DNA from: Planctomycetota bacterium
Lineage (GTDB): Bacteria > Planctomycetota > Planctomycetia > Pirellulales > Pirellulaceae
Direction: 5' to 3'
Assembly: GCA_026692885.1 (NCBI GenBank)
Contig: JAPLNJ010000970.1
Span: 1 to 17,402, forward strand
DNA length: 17,402 nucleotides
Position numbers and translations under genes: made by a program. Below, one piece after another: positions 6,800 through 14,428 of the stretch. The notes below the pieces were generated by a model that ran no database searches, was not told where the DNA came from, and saw only the letters and a program-made list of their open reading frames with translations. Within the stretch, counting starts at the first letter, position 1; the number at the start of each line of letters is the position of its first letter.

Positions 6800-9157
6800 A
6801 TGCCTCGTCCGCTGATGCTATACTGCCCGCGCGCAGGTTTGTCCCTTCGTAGAGCGGAATTTATTCCGCTTTTCACTGAACGGATTGAAATCCGTTCTAC
6901 GACAAAGCTGCCCGCGGGCAGTATAAGTCTGTTGGCTGCTGCGATCCTGGGGGTGGTCACGTGCGCTCCGACGGAGATCCGCGCCGCCGCCGCGCGGCAG
7001 GACGAAGCCCCGGCGGCCGGGGCGCAGATTTCCTCGATCCGTGTGGGCTTCGCCGGGAAGTACAAAGTCGGCTACTGGACGCCGGTGTGGGTCACGGTCG
7101 TGGCGGGCGACACAGCAGTCAGCGGTAGTCTGGAACTGACGACCCCGGACGGCGATGGGGTGCCGGCCCGTTTTGTGGACGCCGCGGCACCATCGGTTCA
7201 AGTGACGGCACACCAGACACAGACCGTGTTGCGGTACGTGAAGTTTGGCCAACTGCGAGGCGACCTCACGGTCCGTTGGGTGGACGAGAACGACCGCGAG
7301 CGGGAAGTGACGCGTCGCACCTTTGCGGCAGCCGAGTTGCCTGCGCCGTCTTCCTCCACGGACGAGTTGATCGTCGCGTTGGGACCGGCGTTGGGCTTGG
7401 AAGAAGCTGTCAAGAAGCGGTGGCGGTCACAGACGAGACGGGTCGAGACTTGCCACATCGATCGAGCGGACGCTCTGCCACGCGACTGGTACGGTTACGA
7501 AGCCGTGAACCTGGTGGTGGTGACCACCAGCGAAGTGAGTCCGCTCGAACAACTGGACGAGCAACAGTTCGCCGCCTTGGAGCGTTGGTTGCGATTGGGC
7601 GGGCGACTGGTCTTGTGCGCCGGATCTCGCGGTGGCGAGGTGTTTGCGCCCGGAAATCGGCTGGCGCGGTTTGCGCCCGGCAGCGAACCCACCGTCGTGG
7701 CCCTACGGCAGACCACCGGCCTGGAGAACTTCGCCGGGGCCACGGAACGGCTGGACGAGGTGGGCGGGGAAAAGGTGCGTCGGTTCAGTGTGTCCATGAC
7801 CGGGTTCGCCAAGGTGCGGGGTTGGGTCGAAAACAGCGAGATCGGCGGCCAGGTCGGCCGGATCCCGACCATCATTCGCTACCCGCACGGCTTCGGCCAG
7901 ATCGTGTTTGTCGCCTTGGATCTGGACCGACCACCCTTCGACCGTTGGCAAGGCCGGCCAGGCTTGGTGGGCCGACTGCTCGTGGACGATTCGCAAACCC
8001 GGCGCGACGAAGCCGAGACGCGACGCGGCACGCGTCAAGTGACGCACTTTGGCTATGACGATTTGGCGGGCCAATTGCGTGGCGCGCTGGACCAGTTCTC
8101 GGGCGTCACGCGAGTGGAATTCTCTTGGATCGCCGGACTGGTCGTCGCCTACCTGCTGCTGATCGGGCCGGGCGACTACTTCCTGATGAAGCAATTGCGG
8201 CACATGCACTGGACGTGGCTCACCTTCCCGCTCGTGGTGATCCTGCTGTGTGTTACGGCGTTCGTGTTGGCCCAGCGTTGGCGTGGTAGCCGATTGCATG
8301 TCAATCAAGTGGATCTTGTGGATATCGATGTGGAGAGCGACCTCGCACGGGCCTGCACGTGGACTCACCTCTACAGTCCCAGCACCCAGGTCTTCCAGCT
8401 CTCGCTCCAGACCCAGTGGCCGGTCGATCCATCGCGCGTGATTCGGGCCGGTCAGCTGTTCGGTTGGCAAGGGCTACCTGGGCATGGCCTCGGGGGGCTG
8501 GACACCACCGCGACCGCGGCGTTGTTTTCGCAGCCGTACACCATTTGTTACCGCGGTGAGCGCACGGACGGAGCAGCACTCGAGATCCGGGGGTTGCCGA
8601 TCCCGGTGTCCGGCAGCAAGAGTTTGACCGCACGCTGGTGGGCAGAACTCCAACTCGACGAACATCCGCGGCTCAGCACGGACGACGTCGGCCTGCTGCG
8701 CGGTGAACTAGCCAACCCTTTGGATGTCGAGTTGTCCGACTCGCTGGTGGTGTACGAGAATTGGATGTACCCGATTGACGGCAAATGGCGGCCTGGACAG
8801 CGGATGTCGTTTGACGACAGGAAACCGCGCAACCTGCAGTGGCGTTTGGCGCGTCGGAAAGTGGTGGAAACCAAGGACATCAGTACCCCCTGGGATCGTT
8901 CGTCGTTGGACGTGCCCCGAATCCTGGAAGTCCTGATGTTCTACAAGGCGGCGGGCGGCGAGTCGTATACGGAGTTGACCAACCGCTATCAGCCGTATCT
9001 GGACTTAAGCGACCAATTGCGCACCGGCCGCGCGATGATCCTGGGACGCGGGCCAGGGCCGGCCAGCGACCTGCAACGTGACGGCCAGTCGCTCCGCGCA
9101 GACGTTGACCGACAATTCACGTACTATCGGGTCCTGCTCCCGGTCGATAAGCCCTGA
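6800..9157 (+). CDS. Large membrane-anchored exported protein next to an ABC ATPase (unknown function)
   Basis: The protein has 785 aa. An N-terminal hydrophobic segment (SISLLAAAILGVVTCA, about 41-56) acts as signal or anchor. Residues about 75-160 look like a beta-rich domain, and residues about 185-390 resemble the Rossmann/GATase1-like region of large planctomycete membrane proteins (LVVVTTSEV, LERWLRLGGRLVLCAG). Two membrane spans follow at about 444-463 and 471-494. A 290-residue soluble C-terminus comes last. I do not recognise a named family; the layout resembles proteins encoded beside ABC-2 or Gld-type transporter ATPases. The ATPase gene follows after 43 bp. The start is doubtful, because codons 7-42 lie in a 107-bp palindromic repeat. 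The in-frame TTG at 6932 would leave a very short signal. Confidence 0.7.
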   Translation: MPRPLMLYCPRAGLSLRRAEFIPLFTERIEIRSTTKLPAGSISLLAAAILGVVTCAPTEIRAAAARQDEAPAAGAQISSIRVGFAGKYKVGYWTPVWVTVVAGDTAVSGSLELTTPDGDGVPARFVDAAAPSVQVTAHQTQTVLRYVKFGQLRGDLTVRWVDENDREREVTRRTFAAAELPAPSSSTDELIVALGPALGLEEAVKKRWRSQTRRVETCHIDRADALPRDWYGYEAVNLVVVTTSEVSPLEQLDEQQFAALERWLRLGGRLVLCAGSRGGEVFAPGNRLARFAPGSEPTVVALRQTTGLENFAGATERLDEVGGEKVRRFSVSMTGFAKVRGWVENSEIGGQVGRIPTIIRYPHGFGQIVFVALDLDRPPFDRWQGRPGLVGRLLVDDSQTRRDEAETRRGTRQVTHFGYDDLAGQLRGALDQFSGVTRVEFSWIAGLVVAYLLLIGPGDYFLMKQLRHMHWTWLTFPLVVILLCVTAFVLAQRWRGSRLHVNQVDLVDIDVESDLARACTWTHLYSPSTQVFQLSLQTQWPVDPSRVIRAGQLFGWQGLPGHGLGGLDTTATAALFSQPYTICYRGERTDGAALEIRGLPIPVSGSKSLTARWWAELQLDEHPRLSTDDVGLLRGELANPLDVELSDSLVVYENWMYPIDGKWRPGQRMSFDDRKPRNLQWRLARRKVVETKDISTPWDRSSLDVPRILEVLMFYKAAGGESYTELTNRYQPYLDLSDQLRTGRAMILGRGPGPASDLQRDGQSLRADVDRQFTYYRVLLPVDKP
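6819..6925. repeat. Palindromic element inside the start of a coding region
   Basis: Perfect 13-bp ends TATACTGCCCGCG (6819-6831) and CGCGGGCAGTATA (6913-6925) enclose further pairs TTGTC/GACAA and CGTAGA/TCTACG. Inside these are two hairpins: AGCGGAA-ttta-TTCCGCT (6853-6870) and GAACGGAT-tgaa-ATCCGTTC (6878-6897). Together they can form a three-way junction. The GCGGAATTTATTCCGC type is a frequent planctomycete repeat, by memory. Confidence 0.8.
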
Positions 9158-9200
9158 CGCGGTCAGGCTGCCACGCACCCTTTTTTCGCTGCTACCAAAG

Positions 9201-10145
9201 ATGATCGAAACCCACGACCTGACGAAGAAGTACGGCGAATTCTTCGCCATCCGCTCCATCGACCTGCAGCTGGAGCAAGGCGATCTGTTCGGCTTCATTG
9301 GCCCCAACGGCGCCGGCAAGACGACCACCATGCGGATCTTGGCGACGCTCCTGAATCCGACCTGGGGCGAGGCCTACGTCTGTGGTCAGTCGATTTACAC
9401 CAAGGCCAAGGAAATCCGGCGCTTGGTCGGTTATATGCCGGATTTCTTCGGTGTGTACGACGACATGCGCGTGATTGAGTACCTGGAATTCTTTGCCGCG
9501 GCCTACCGGATTCGCGGCCACCGGCGGCAGCAGGTCTGCAATCAGATGCTGGAGATCGTCGATCTGGACTTCAAACGCGACGCGTTTGCCAACACGCTTT
9601 CGCGAGGCCAGACCCAACGGCTGGGATTGGCCCGCACGCTGTTGCACGATCCGCAGGTGCTGCTGCTCGATGAACCGCTGAGCGGCCTAGATCCGCGAGC
9701 GCGGATCGAAATGCGAGCGTTGCTGCGACGACTGGGACAGCTGGGCAAGACGATCATTGTCTCCAGCCACATCCTGCCCGAACTGGCCGACACCTGTAAC
9801 AAGATCGGCATCATCGACCGTGGCGTGATGAGCGTCAATGCAACGGTGGCCGAAGTCATGAAACGGGTGCGTGAACGGACCGTGCTCCAGGTGGCGGTCA
9901 AGGGCGATCTCGATCGGGCGGCCCGCCTGCTGGAACAACACGCCCAGGTGGCGTCCGTCGAGGTCCAGCAGCAGCAGCTGGCCGTCACCCTCAAGCATGG
10001 CGTCGAGGACTACTCCGACCTGCCGGAACTGTTGATTCAGCACGGTCACAAGGTGACGTTGTTCCGCGAGGAGGAGATCAACCTGGAATCGGCCTTCATG
10101 GCCTTGACCAAGGGCTTTGCAGTTGCGCGTGTCGAGGAAAAGTAG
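9201..10145 (+). CDS. ABC transporter ATP-binding protein (ABC-2/export type)
   Basis: The protein has 314 aa from the ATG at 9201. Walker A is GPNGAGKT (34-41), the signature is LSRGQ (133-137), Walker B is VLLLDE (153-158), the D-loop is SGLD and the switch histidine is His190 in IIVSSH. The Q-loop region reads GYMPDFFGVYDDM (about 78-89), with Asp where most families have Gln. This form is known in ABC-2-type ATPases of planctomycetes and relatives. Residues after about 225 form an accessory C-terminal domain ending in ESAFMALTKG, usual for this class. The ORF is open upstream to 9078, but that overlaps the previous gene. It probably powers a membrane complex that includes the 785-aa protein. 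No typical six-span permease is encoded in this window. Confidence 0.9.
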   Translation: MIETHDLTKKYGEFFAIRSIDLQLEQGDLFGFIGPNGAGKTTTMRILATLLNPTWGEAYVCGQSIYTKAKEIRRLVGYMPDFFGVYDDMRVIEYLEFFAAAYRIRGHRRQQVCNQMLEIVDLDFKRDAFANTLSRGQTQRLGLARTLLHDPQVLLLDEPLSGLDPRARIEMRALLRRLGQLGKTIIVSSHILPELADTCNKIGIIDRGVMSVNATVAEVMKRVRERTVLQVAVKGDLDRAARLLEQHAQVASVEVQQQQLAVTLKHGVEDYSDLPELLIQHGHKVTLFREEEINLESAFMALTKGFAVARVEEK

Positions 10146-10158
10146 CTCACGCCTCTCT

Positions 10159-10264
10159 CGTTCCCACGCTCCGCGTGGGAACGCAAGTGTCTTGACGCTC
10201 TGCGTCGTCTGCCCAAGGACGCAGAGCGTCCGTGGCTTACGTTCCGACGCAGAGCGTCGGAACG
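10159..10264. repeat. Three-hairpin repeat after the ABC ATPase gene
   Basis: Three perfect inverted repeats lie in a row: CGTTCCCACGC/GCGTGGGAACG (10159-10183, loop 3), GACGCTCTGCGTC/GACGCAGAGCGTC (10194-10230, loop 11) and CGTTCCGACGC/GCGTCGGAACG (10240-10264, loop 3). The outer two share CGTTCC ends. The motif is widespread in planctomycete genomes, by memory. It starts 13 bp after the stop codon and could help end transcription, but there is no T-run. Confidence 0.8.
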
Positions 10265-10489
10265 AGAAATTCTGGCGAATTCTGCTACTCGCAACTGCAA
10301 AGACCACGGGTCTGGTCGCCAAGTCGTGAGTTTACAAAGGCGTTACGGTGGTGGCGCGAGAGTTGGGATAGAATACAGGGGCAGGGCCTTGATCGTAAGG
10401 TTGCTTAGTTCGACTGTCTTAGTTTCGAAAACGACCCCGTCCGCCTGGACGGTGAGAGAAGTCTTGTAAGCGAGATCGCGACCGAGGCC

Positions 10490-10653
10490 TTGATCATAAG
10501 GTTGCGCATGGCTGTTGGTGCTGGCAACGAGCCGGGTGGCTGGCGGCTGATCCTAAGCGAAGCCCCAGTACCCGGTTTCTGGGGCATCGCTGCACTCTGC
10601 CGCCAGCCACCCTGACCCCCTGCTGCTAGCGTTTTGCGCCACCTTATGATCAA
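10490..10653. repeat. Palindromic element E2 (same ends as E1, different core)
   Basis: The terminal repeats TTGATCATAAGGTTGCGCA (10490-10508) and 10635-10653 pair in 18 of 19 positions. The core is unrelated to that of E1: a perfect 13-bp repeat GGGTGGCTGGCGG/CCGCCAGCCACCC (10534-10546, 10600-10612) encloses GCCCCAG/CTGGGGC. A perfect 12-bp direct repeat GATCGCGACCGA flanks it (10474-10485 and 10654-10665), consistent with a target duplication offset by GGCC on the left. Confidence 0.8.
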
Positions 10654-10678
10654 GATCGCGACCGACGTTCACCGCCTT

Positions 10679-10727
10679 CCTCCCTTCCCCAGCCTGCCGC
10701 CTCCGGCGGCAGGCTGGGGAAGGGAGG
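10679..10727. repeat. Perfect palindrome, 23-bp arms, 3-nt loop
   Basis: The arms 10679-10701 and 10705-10727 (CCTCCCTTCCCCAGCC...) are exact reverse complements around TCC. There is no T-run, so a terminator role is not supported. Confidence 0.85.
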
Positions 10728-10813
10728 GGTATTGCTGCGTTCGCGATCTCGCTCACAAGACCCCTTCACCGGCCGCGCAAGGCGGCAGGGGTCGAAGTGA
10801 GACAGTCGAATTA

Positions 10814-10975
10814 GGCGAGCGGCAGGAAATATACCGCACACGGTTGGCGGAAATTGTGCCATCCTCAACCGCATGCGGTATAACTTACCCGTAGGTCGGC
10901 CTTTCCAGGCCCATCGGGACGGTCTTGGAAGACCATCCTACATTAAATTGGGTACGCTATTTCCTGCCGCTCGCC
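10814..10975. repeat. Palindromic element with 18-bp perfect ends GGCGAGCGGCAGGAAATA
   Basis: The ends are at 10814-10831 and 10958-10975. Inside, ATACCGCACACGGTTG pairs with CAACCGCATGCGGTAT (14 of 16). Next comes a GTAGG...CCTAC hairpin holding a TTCCAGG and a TTGGAAG segment (about 10891-10942). Confidence 0.75.
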
Positions 10976-11098
10976 TTGCCGAAAGCGCGAAGCGTCAGCG
11001 AGGAACAGCGGCGTTCTCTTGCTGACGCTTCTCGCTTACGATGAGCCGCTGCCAGCGTCTTGCGCAACGTTCCGATCAAGGCCGTGTGGACTTCACCC

Positions 11099-11872
11099 AT
11101 GTCCCAGCAGACGATTCTTTCCATCGAAGACGATACGGCCATCCGCCGCGGCATCGTCGATGCATTGCGGTTCGCGGGCTACACGGTCTTGCAGTCTGGA
11201 GACGGCCAGGAAGGCTTGGAGATCGCCCTGCGTCAAGACCACGATCTGCTGCTCTTGGATCTCGTTCTGCCGGGGCTGAGTGGGCTAGAGATTCTGCGCG
11301 AGGTCCGTCGCCTCCGTCCCACGCAGCCGGTGATCATCCTTTCGGCCCGCGGCGAGGAAGACGACCGAGTGGCCGGGCTGAAGCTGGGTGCCGACGACTA
11401 TATCGTGAAACCGTTTGGTGTGAAAGAATTGCTGGCCCGAGTCGAAGCCGTCTTACGCCGGTCGCCGCAACGGCCCACGGACTTGACCACCGTCGACGTA
11501 CCCGGGGGCCGCGTCGACTTCGCGCGCCGCGAGATCCAGTTTGCCGACGGCGAGCGCGAGGAACTCTCCGAACGTGAGGCCGAGCTGCTCCGTTATCTGG
11601 CGATCAACCGCGGCCGGACGCTCACCCGCGACGAGTTGCTGGACAGCGTCTGGCGCATCAACCCGCAGGGGGTCACCACGCGCACCATCGACATGCACAT
11701 CGCTCGGTTGCGCGAAAAACTGCGAGAGGCTTCCGAGCATCCCCAGGTGCTGCTGACGGTGCGTGGCAAAGGGTATATGTTCGCTGCGCCGGGCTCGGCC
11801 CCGAACACCGTCGGGGACCAGAATTCGGGCAGCGGAGCAGCTCTCCCGAAGTCGACGAGGCCCAGGTTATGA
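11099..11872 (+). CDS. OmpR/PhoB-type response regulator
   Basis: The protein has 257 aa from the ATG at 11099. The receiver domain (1-120) has the acidic pair Asp11/Asp12, phospho-acceptor Asp54 in LLLLDLVLPGLSG, Ser82 and Lys104 in DDYIVKPF. A winged-helix DNA-binding domain follows (about 135-240), with LSEREAELLRYLAINRGRTLTRDELL, TRTIDMHIARLREKL and VRGKGYMF. It should be phosphorylated by the kinase encoded next and bind DNA as a transcription factor. The open frame extends 39 nt upstream, but only into the right end of a palindromic element. The ATG follows that element by 16 nt and has no clear ribosome binding site. The stop codon overlaps the kinase start (ATGA), a sign of translational coupling. 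Confidence 0.95.
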   Translation: MSQQTILSIEDDTAIRRGIVDALRFAGYTVLQSGDGQEGLEIALRQDHDLLLLDLVLPGLSGLEILREVRRLRPTQPVIILSARGEEDDRVAGLKLGADDYIVKPFGVKELLARVEAVLRRSPQRPTDLTTVDVPGGRVDFARREIQFADGEREELSEREAELLRYLAINRGRTLTRDELLDSVWRINPQGVTTRTIDMHIARLREKLREASEHPQVLLTVRGKGYMFAAPGSAPNTVGDQNSGSGAALPKSTRPRL

Positions 11873-13752
11873 GACGCCCTTGGCAGATCTGGACCTTGTT
11901 CGCGCTGTGCCTGGCCATGGTGTTGCCGGCGATGCTGTGGCTGACGCACCGGGCGGTTCTGCTGGACCGGGCCGATGCCCTCGCGCAGCAACAGGCCGAT
12001 GTGGAGGAAGCCGTCGGCAGCGCCCTCTGGCAGATGGACGCCGAACTGACGCAATTGGTCGCACCGGAGATCGCTCGTCCGGCCGCATTTTTCCAGCCGT
12101 TCTACGGCCTGCCGGGCAAAGGCCAAACACAGCAAGTCCCGTCGCCCCTGTTGCGGCAGCCCTCGCCGTACGTGCTCTTGCATTTTCAGCTCGGTCCCGA
12201 CGGTAACTGGAAGTCGCCCCAGTGCCCGACGGGGGCGCAGTACGAGTTGGCGGTGGCCAACGGAGTCGTGGCGGAGAACATCCGCCTCAGCAACTCGCGG
12301 CTGCAGGAACTGTCCGGCGGCATCGGTTACACCGTGCTGCGGGACAAACTGCCCAGCCAAACGTTGCCCACGCAACTCGGGATGCAGACGCCGTGGACCG
12401 ACAACAGCGCCCTTGTGAACCAACCCCAGCAGACCAAGGTGATGAACAACATCTTGGACAATCGGCAGGTGCAGCAGCAACTCGAGAACCCGCAAAGCAA
12501 TTCGGCGTCGGAAGTGGAACAGGGGGAATTCCCACTCGCCCAGGGTGGGAATCCCTACAACGTCAAGCGGCAGCAAATGTCACAATCGCGGCGGAGCAGC
12601 GAACTGCAAAGCCGCAACGCTGTCTTGCAGCAGGCGGCCGGGCAACAAGTGCTTGAGCAACGCTTCAACTACGACGTGGTGCCCGCCGATCGGGCCGTCG
12701 CCGAAGGCGTCAGCCAGTCGCTGTGGATCGACTCGCACCTGCTGCTCGCGCGACGAGTCCAGGTGGGTCACGAGACGCTGATTCAAGGGTGTTGGTTGGA
12801 CTGGCCGAAGATCAAAGCTCAGTTACTCGCGCGCATTGCCGCAATTCTGCCGGACGCCGACTTGGTTCCGGTGACCGCTCCGGACGTCGCGCGCGTCGGA
12901 CGGCTGCTGGCGGCGCTGCCCGTGCAATTGGTGGTGCCGCGCGTCGAGTTGGTCCTCGATCCGTTCTCGCCGAGCCGGATTTCGCTGATCATCGCCTGGC
13001 TGTTCCTGACGTTGGCCACGCTGGCCGTGGCGACGCTGCTACGCGGCGTGGTCTCGCTCAGCGAGCGGCGCGCCGCGTTCGTGTCGGCCGTCACTCACGA
13101 ATTGCGCACGCCGCTGACGACGTTTCGTCTGTACGCCGAGATGCTGGCCGCCGGGATGGTCTCCGATCCGCAACAGCGGCAGACCTACCTGGAGACGCTG
13201 CAGGTCGAAGCCGATCGACTTTCGCATCTGGTCGAGAATGTACTGCTGTATGCCCGATTGGAACGCGGTGCAGGACCGCGGCGGCGCGAACAGGTGACCG
13301 TCGTTGCGGTCTTGGCCCGTGTGGGACCCCGTTTGGCTGAGCGGGCCGCACAGGCCGGCATGACCTTGGAGATCGAAGACGACGAGGCTTCCCGCTCCGT
13401 CCAGCTCGCGACGGATCCGGCCGCTGTCGAGCAGATCCTGATGAACCTGGTGGACAATGCCTGCAAATACGCGGTTTCCGCCACGGATCGCCGGATCCGG
13501 CTGCGCGTCAACGCGGTGGGCCGGAGTGTCACCTGGCGAGTTCAGGACTACGGCCCAGGAATCAGTGCGTCGGAACGTCGGCGGCTGTTTCGGCCATTCT
13601 CCAAGTCGGCCCAGCAAGCCGCCAACTCGGCACCCGGGGTGGGGCTGGGACTGGCCCTCTGCCACCGCTTGGCTCAGGAACTGCGAGGCCGGCTGGAATG
13701 CGTCCCAGCTGGCGAGACCGGCGCCACCTTTGTGCTCACGCTGCCACGGTAA
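11869..13752 (+). CDS. Membrane sensor histidine kinase
   Basis: The protein has 627 aa. The first membrane span is at about 4-24 (IWTLFALCLAMVLPAMLWL) and the second at about 374-393 (ISLIIAWLFLTLATLAVATLL). They enclose a 350-residue extracytoplasmic sensor of no recognised family with a Gln/Asn/Ser-rich stretch at about 175-265. The second span runs almost straight into the HisKA helix, with no visible HAMP domain. The phospho-acceptor is His410 in VTHELRTPLTTFRLYAEML. The ATPase domain has the N-box NLVDNACKYA (Asn530), G1 DYGPGI (Asp560) and G2 GVGLGLALC. It is the obvious partner of the overlapping response regulator gene. The signal sensed is unknown. Confidence 0.93.
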   Translation: MRRPWQIWTLFALCLAMVLPAMLWLTHRAVLLDRADALAQQQADVEEAVGSALWQMDAELTQLVAPEIARPAAFFQPFYGLPGKGQTQQVPSPLLRQPSPYVLLHFQLGPDGNWKSPQCPTGAQYELAVANGVVAENIRLSNSRLQELSGGIGYTVLRDKLPSQTLPTQLGMQTPWTDNSALVNQPQQTKVMNNILDNRQVQQQLENPQSNSASEVEQGEFPLAQGGNPYNVKRQQMSQSRRSSELQSRNAVLQQAAGQQVLEQRFNYDVVPADRAVAEGVSQSLWIDSHLLLARRVQVGHETLIQGCWLDWPKIKAQLLARIAAILPDADLVPVTAPDVARVGRLLAALPVQLVVPRVELVLDPFSPSRISLIIAWLFLTLATLAVATLLRGVVSLSERRAAFVSAVTHELRTPLTTFRLYAEMLAAGMVSDPQQRQTYLETLQVEADRLSHLVENVLLYARLERGAGPRRREQVTVVAVLARVGPRLAERAAQAGMTLEIEDDEASRSVQLATDPAAVEQILMNLVDNACKYAVSATDRRIRLRVNAVGRSVTWRVQDYGPGISASERRRLFRPFSKSAQQAANSAPGVGLGLALCHRLAQELRGRLECVPAGETGATFVLTLPR

Positions 13753-13759
13753 AGGCTCC

Positions 13760-14428
13760 ATGAAACAACTGGCCATCTTTGCCAAGTACTGGGAACCGGG
13801 ACAGGTGAAGACGCGTCTAGCCGCTGCGATTGGTTACCGCGAGGCGAGTCGCTTGTATCAGGCGTTCCTGACGACCCTGCTGCGACGTTTCGCCAAGTCG
13901 GCCGAACAAGCCGTGCTGGTCTACACGCCGCTGGAGCGACGCGCTGAATTCGCACACATCGCGGGAAAAGCTTGGGAACTGCGGCCTCAAGAGGAGGGTG
14001 ATCTCGGTCAACGGATGGCCCGGTACTTTAGCGCGGCGTTACGAGCCGGGGCGAACCGCGTCGTACTCATCGGCTCGGACAGCCCCCACGTGCCGTCGGA
14101 GTACATCGCGCAAGCCTTCGACGCCTTAAACGAGTCTCCGGTCGTGCTGGGCCCGACGTCCGATGGGGGGTACTATCTCGTGGGAGCCTCGGGAGCCGTG
14201 CCCCCGATTTTTTCCGGCGTCGCTTGGAGTTCGCCCGCGGTCTGGTCGCAGACGCTGCGATTGCTCGAACAAGCCGGCTGTCCTTTCGCCGTGCTCCCGG
14301 AGTGGTACGATGTGGATCAGGTGGACGACTTGGTCCGCCTGCAGGACGAACTGCAGGTCCAATCGCCGTTGGAACTGCCGCTGCAGGAATTGCTGACTGC
14401 GGTCCGAATCGCGTTGGGCAGGCGGTGA
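13760..14428 (+). CDS. TIGR04282/DUF2064 family glycosyltransferase
   Basis: The protein has 222 aa. Family features are an N-terminal nucleotide-sugar-binding pattern (LAIFAKYWEPGQVKTRLA, 4-21), an EEGDLGQRM segment (about 77-85), GSDSPHVP (about 102-109) with the likely metal-binding acidic residues, and a GPTSDGGYYLVG loop (about 129-140). Members resemble GT-A nucleotidyl/glycosyl transferases and often occur beside radical-SAM or arsenosugar genes; the substrate is not deducible here. It starts 7 nt after the kinase stop codon, so it should be co-transcribed with the two-component pair. Pairing this enzyme with a two-component system is not something I know as standard. Confidence 0.85.
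   Translation: MKQLAIFAKYWEPGQVKTRLAAAIGYREASRLYQAFLTTLLRRFAKSAEQAVLVYTPLERRAEFAHIAGKAWELRPQEEGDLGQRMARYFSAALRAGANRVVLIGSDSPHVPSEYIAQAFDALNESPVVLGPTSDGGYYLVGASGAVPPIFSGVAWSSPAVWSQTLRLLEQAGCPFAVLPEWYDVDQVDDLVRLQDELQVQSPLELPLQELLTAVRIALGRR

Larger units (their letters stand above)
10403..10816. repeat. Interrupted long inverted repeat (arms about 75-80 bp)
   Basis: The left arm 10403-10481 and right arm 10741-10816 are diverged reverse complements. The best blocks are 10403-10419 with 10800-10816 (15 of 17) and 10461-10481 with 10741-10761 (20 of 21, GTCTTGTAAGCGAGATCGCGA type). Two other palindromes sit between the arms, so this element is older than both. Confidence 0.75.
10385..11083. repeat. 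Nested composite of palindromic elements (outer ends GGCCTTGATC...GATCAAGGCC)
   Basis: The outermost ends (10385-10404 and 11064-11083) pair in 18 of 20 positions. The right 98 bp (10986-11083) match the body of E1, including the GAAGCGTCAGCGAGGAA stem. In between lie an arm pair (10403-10481 with 10741-10816), E2 at 10490-10653, a perfect 23-bp-arm palindrome at 10679-10727 and another element at 10814-10975. No gene is seen across the 10146-11098 gap. The composite ends 16 nt before the response regulator start, so that gene's promoter must lie inside or upstream of it. Confidence 0.75.

Noticed and set aside
10679..10727. Perfect palindrome as a rho-independent terminator
   Set aside because: No T-run follows on either strand, and it sits over 500 bp from the nearest upstream stop codon inside a repeat nest.
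11041..11577. 178-codon + frame overlapping the response regulator
   Set aside because: It lies in a different frame from a well-defined response regulator and is compositionally an Arg-rich shadow.
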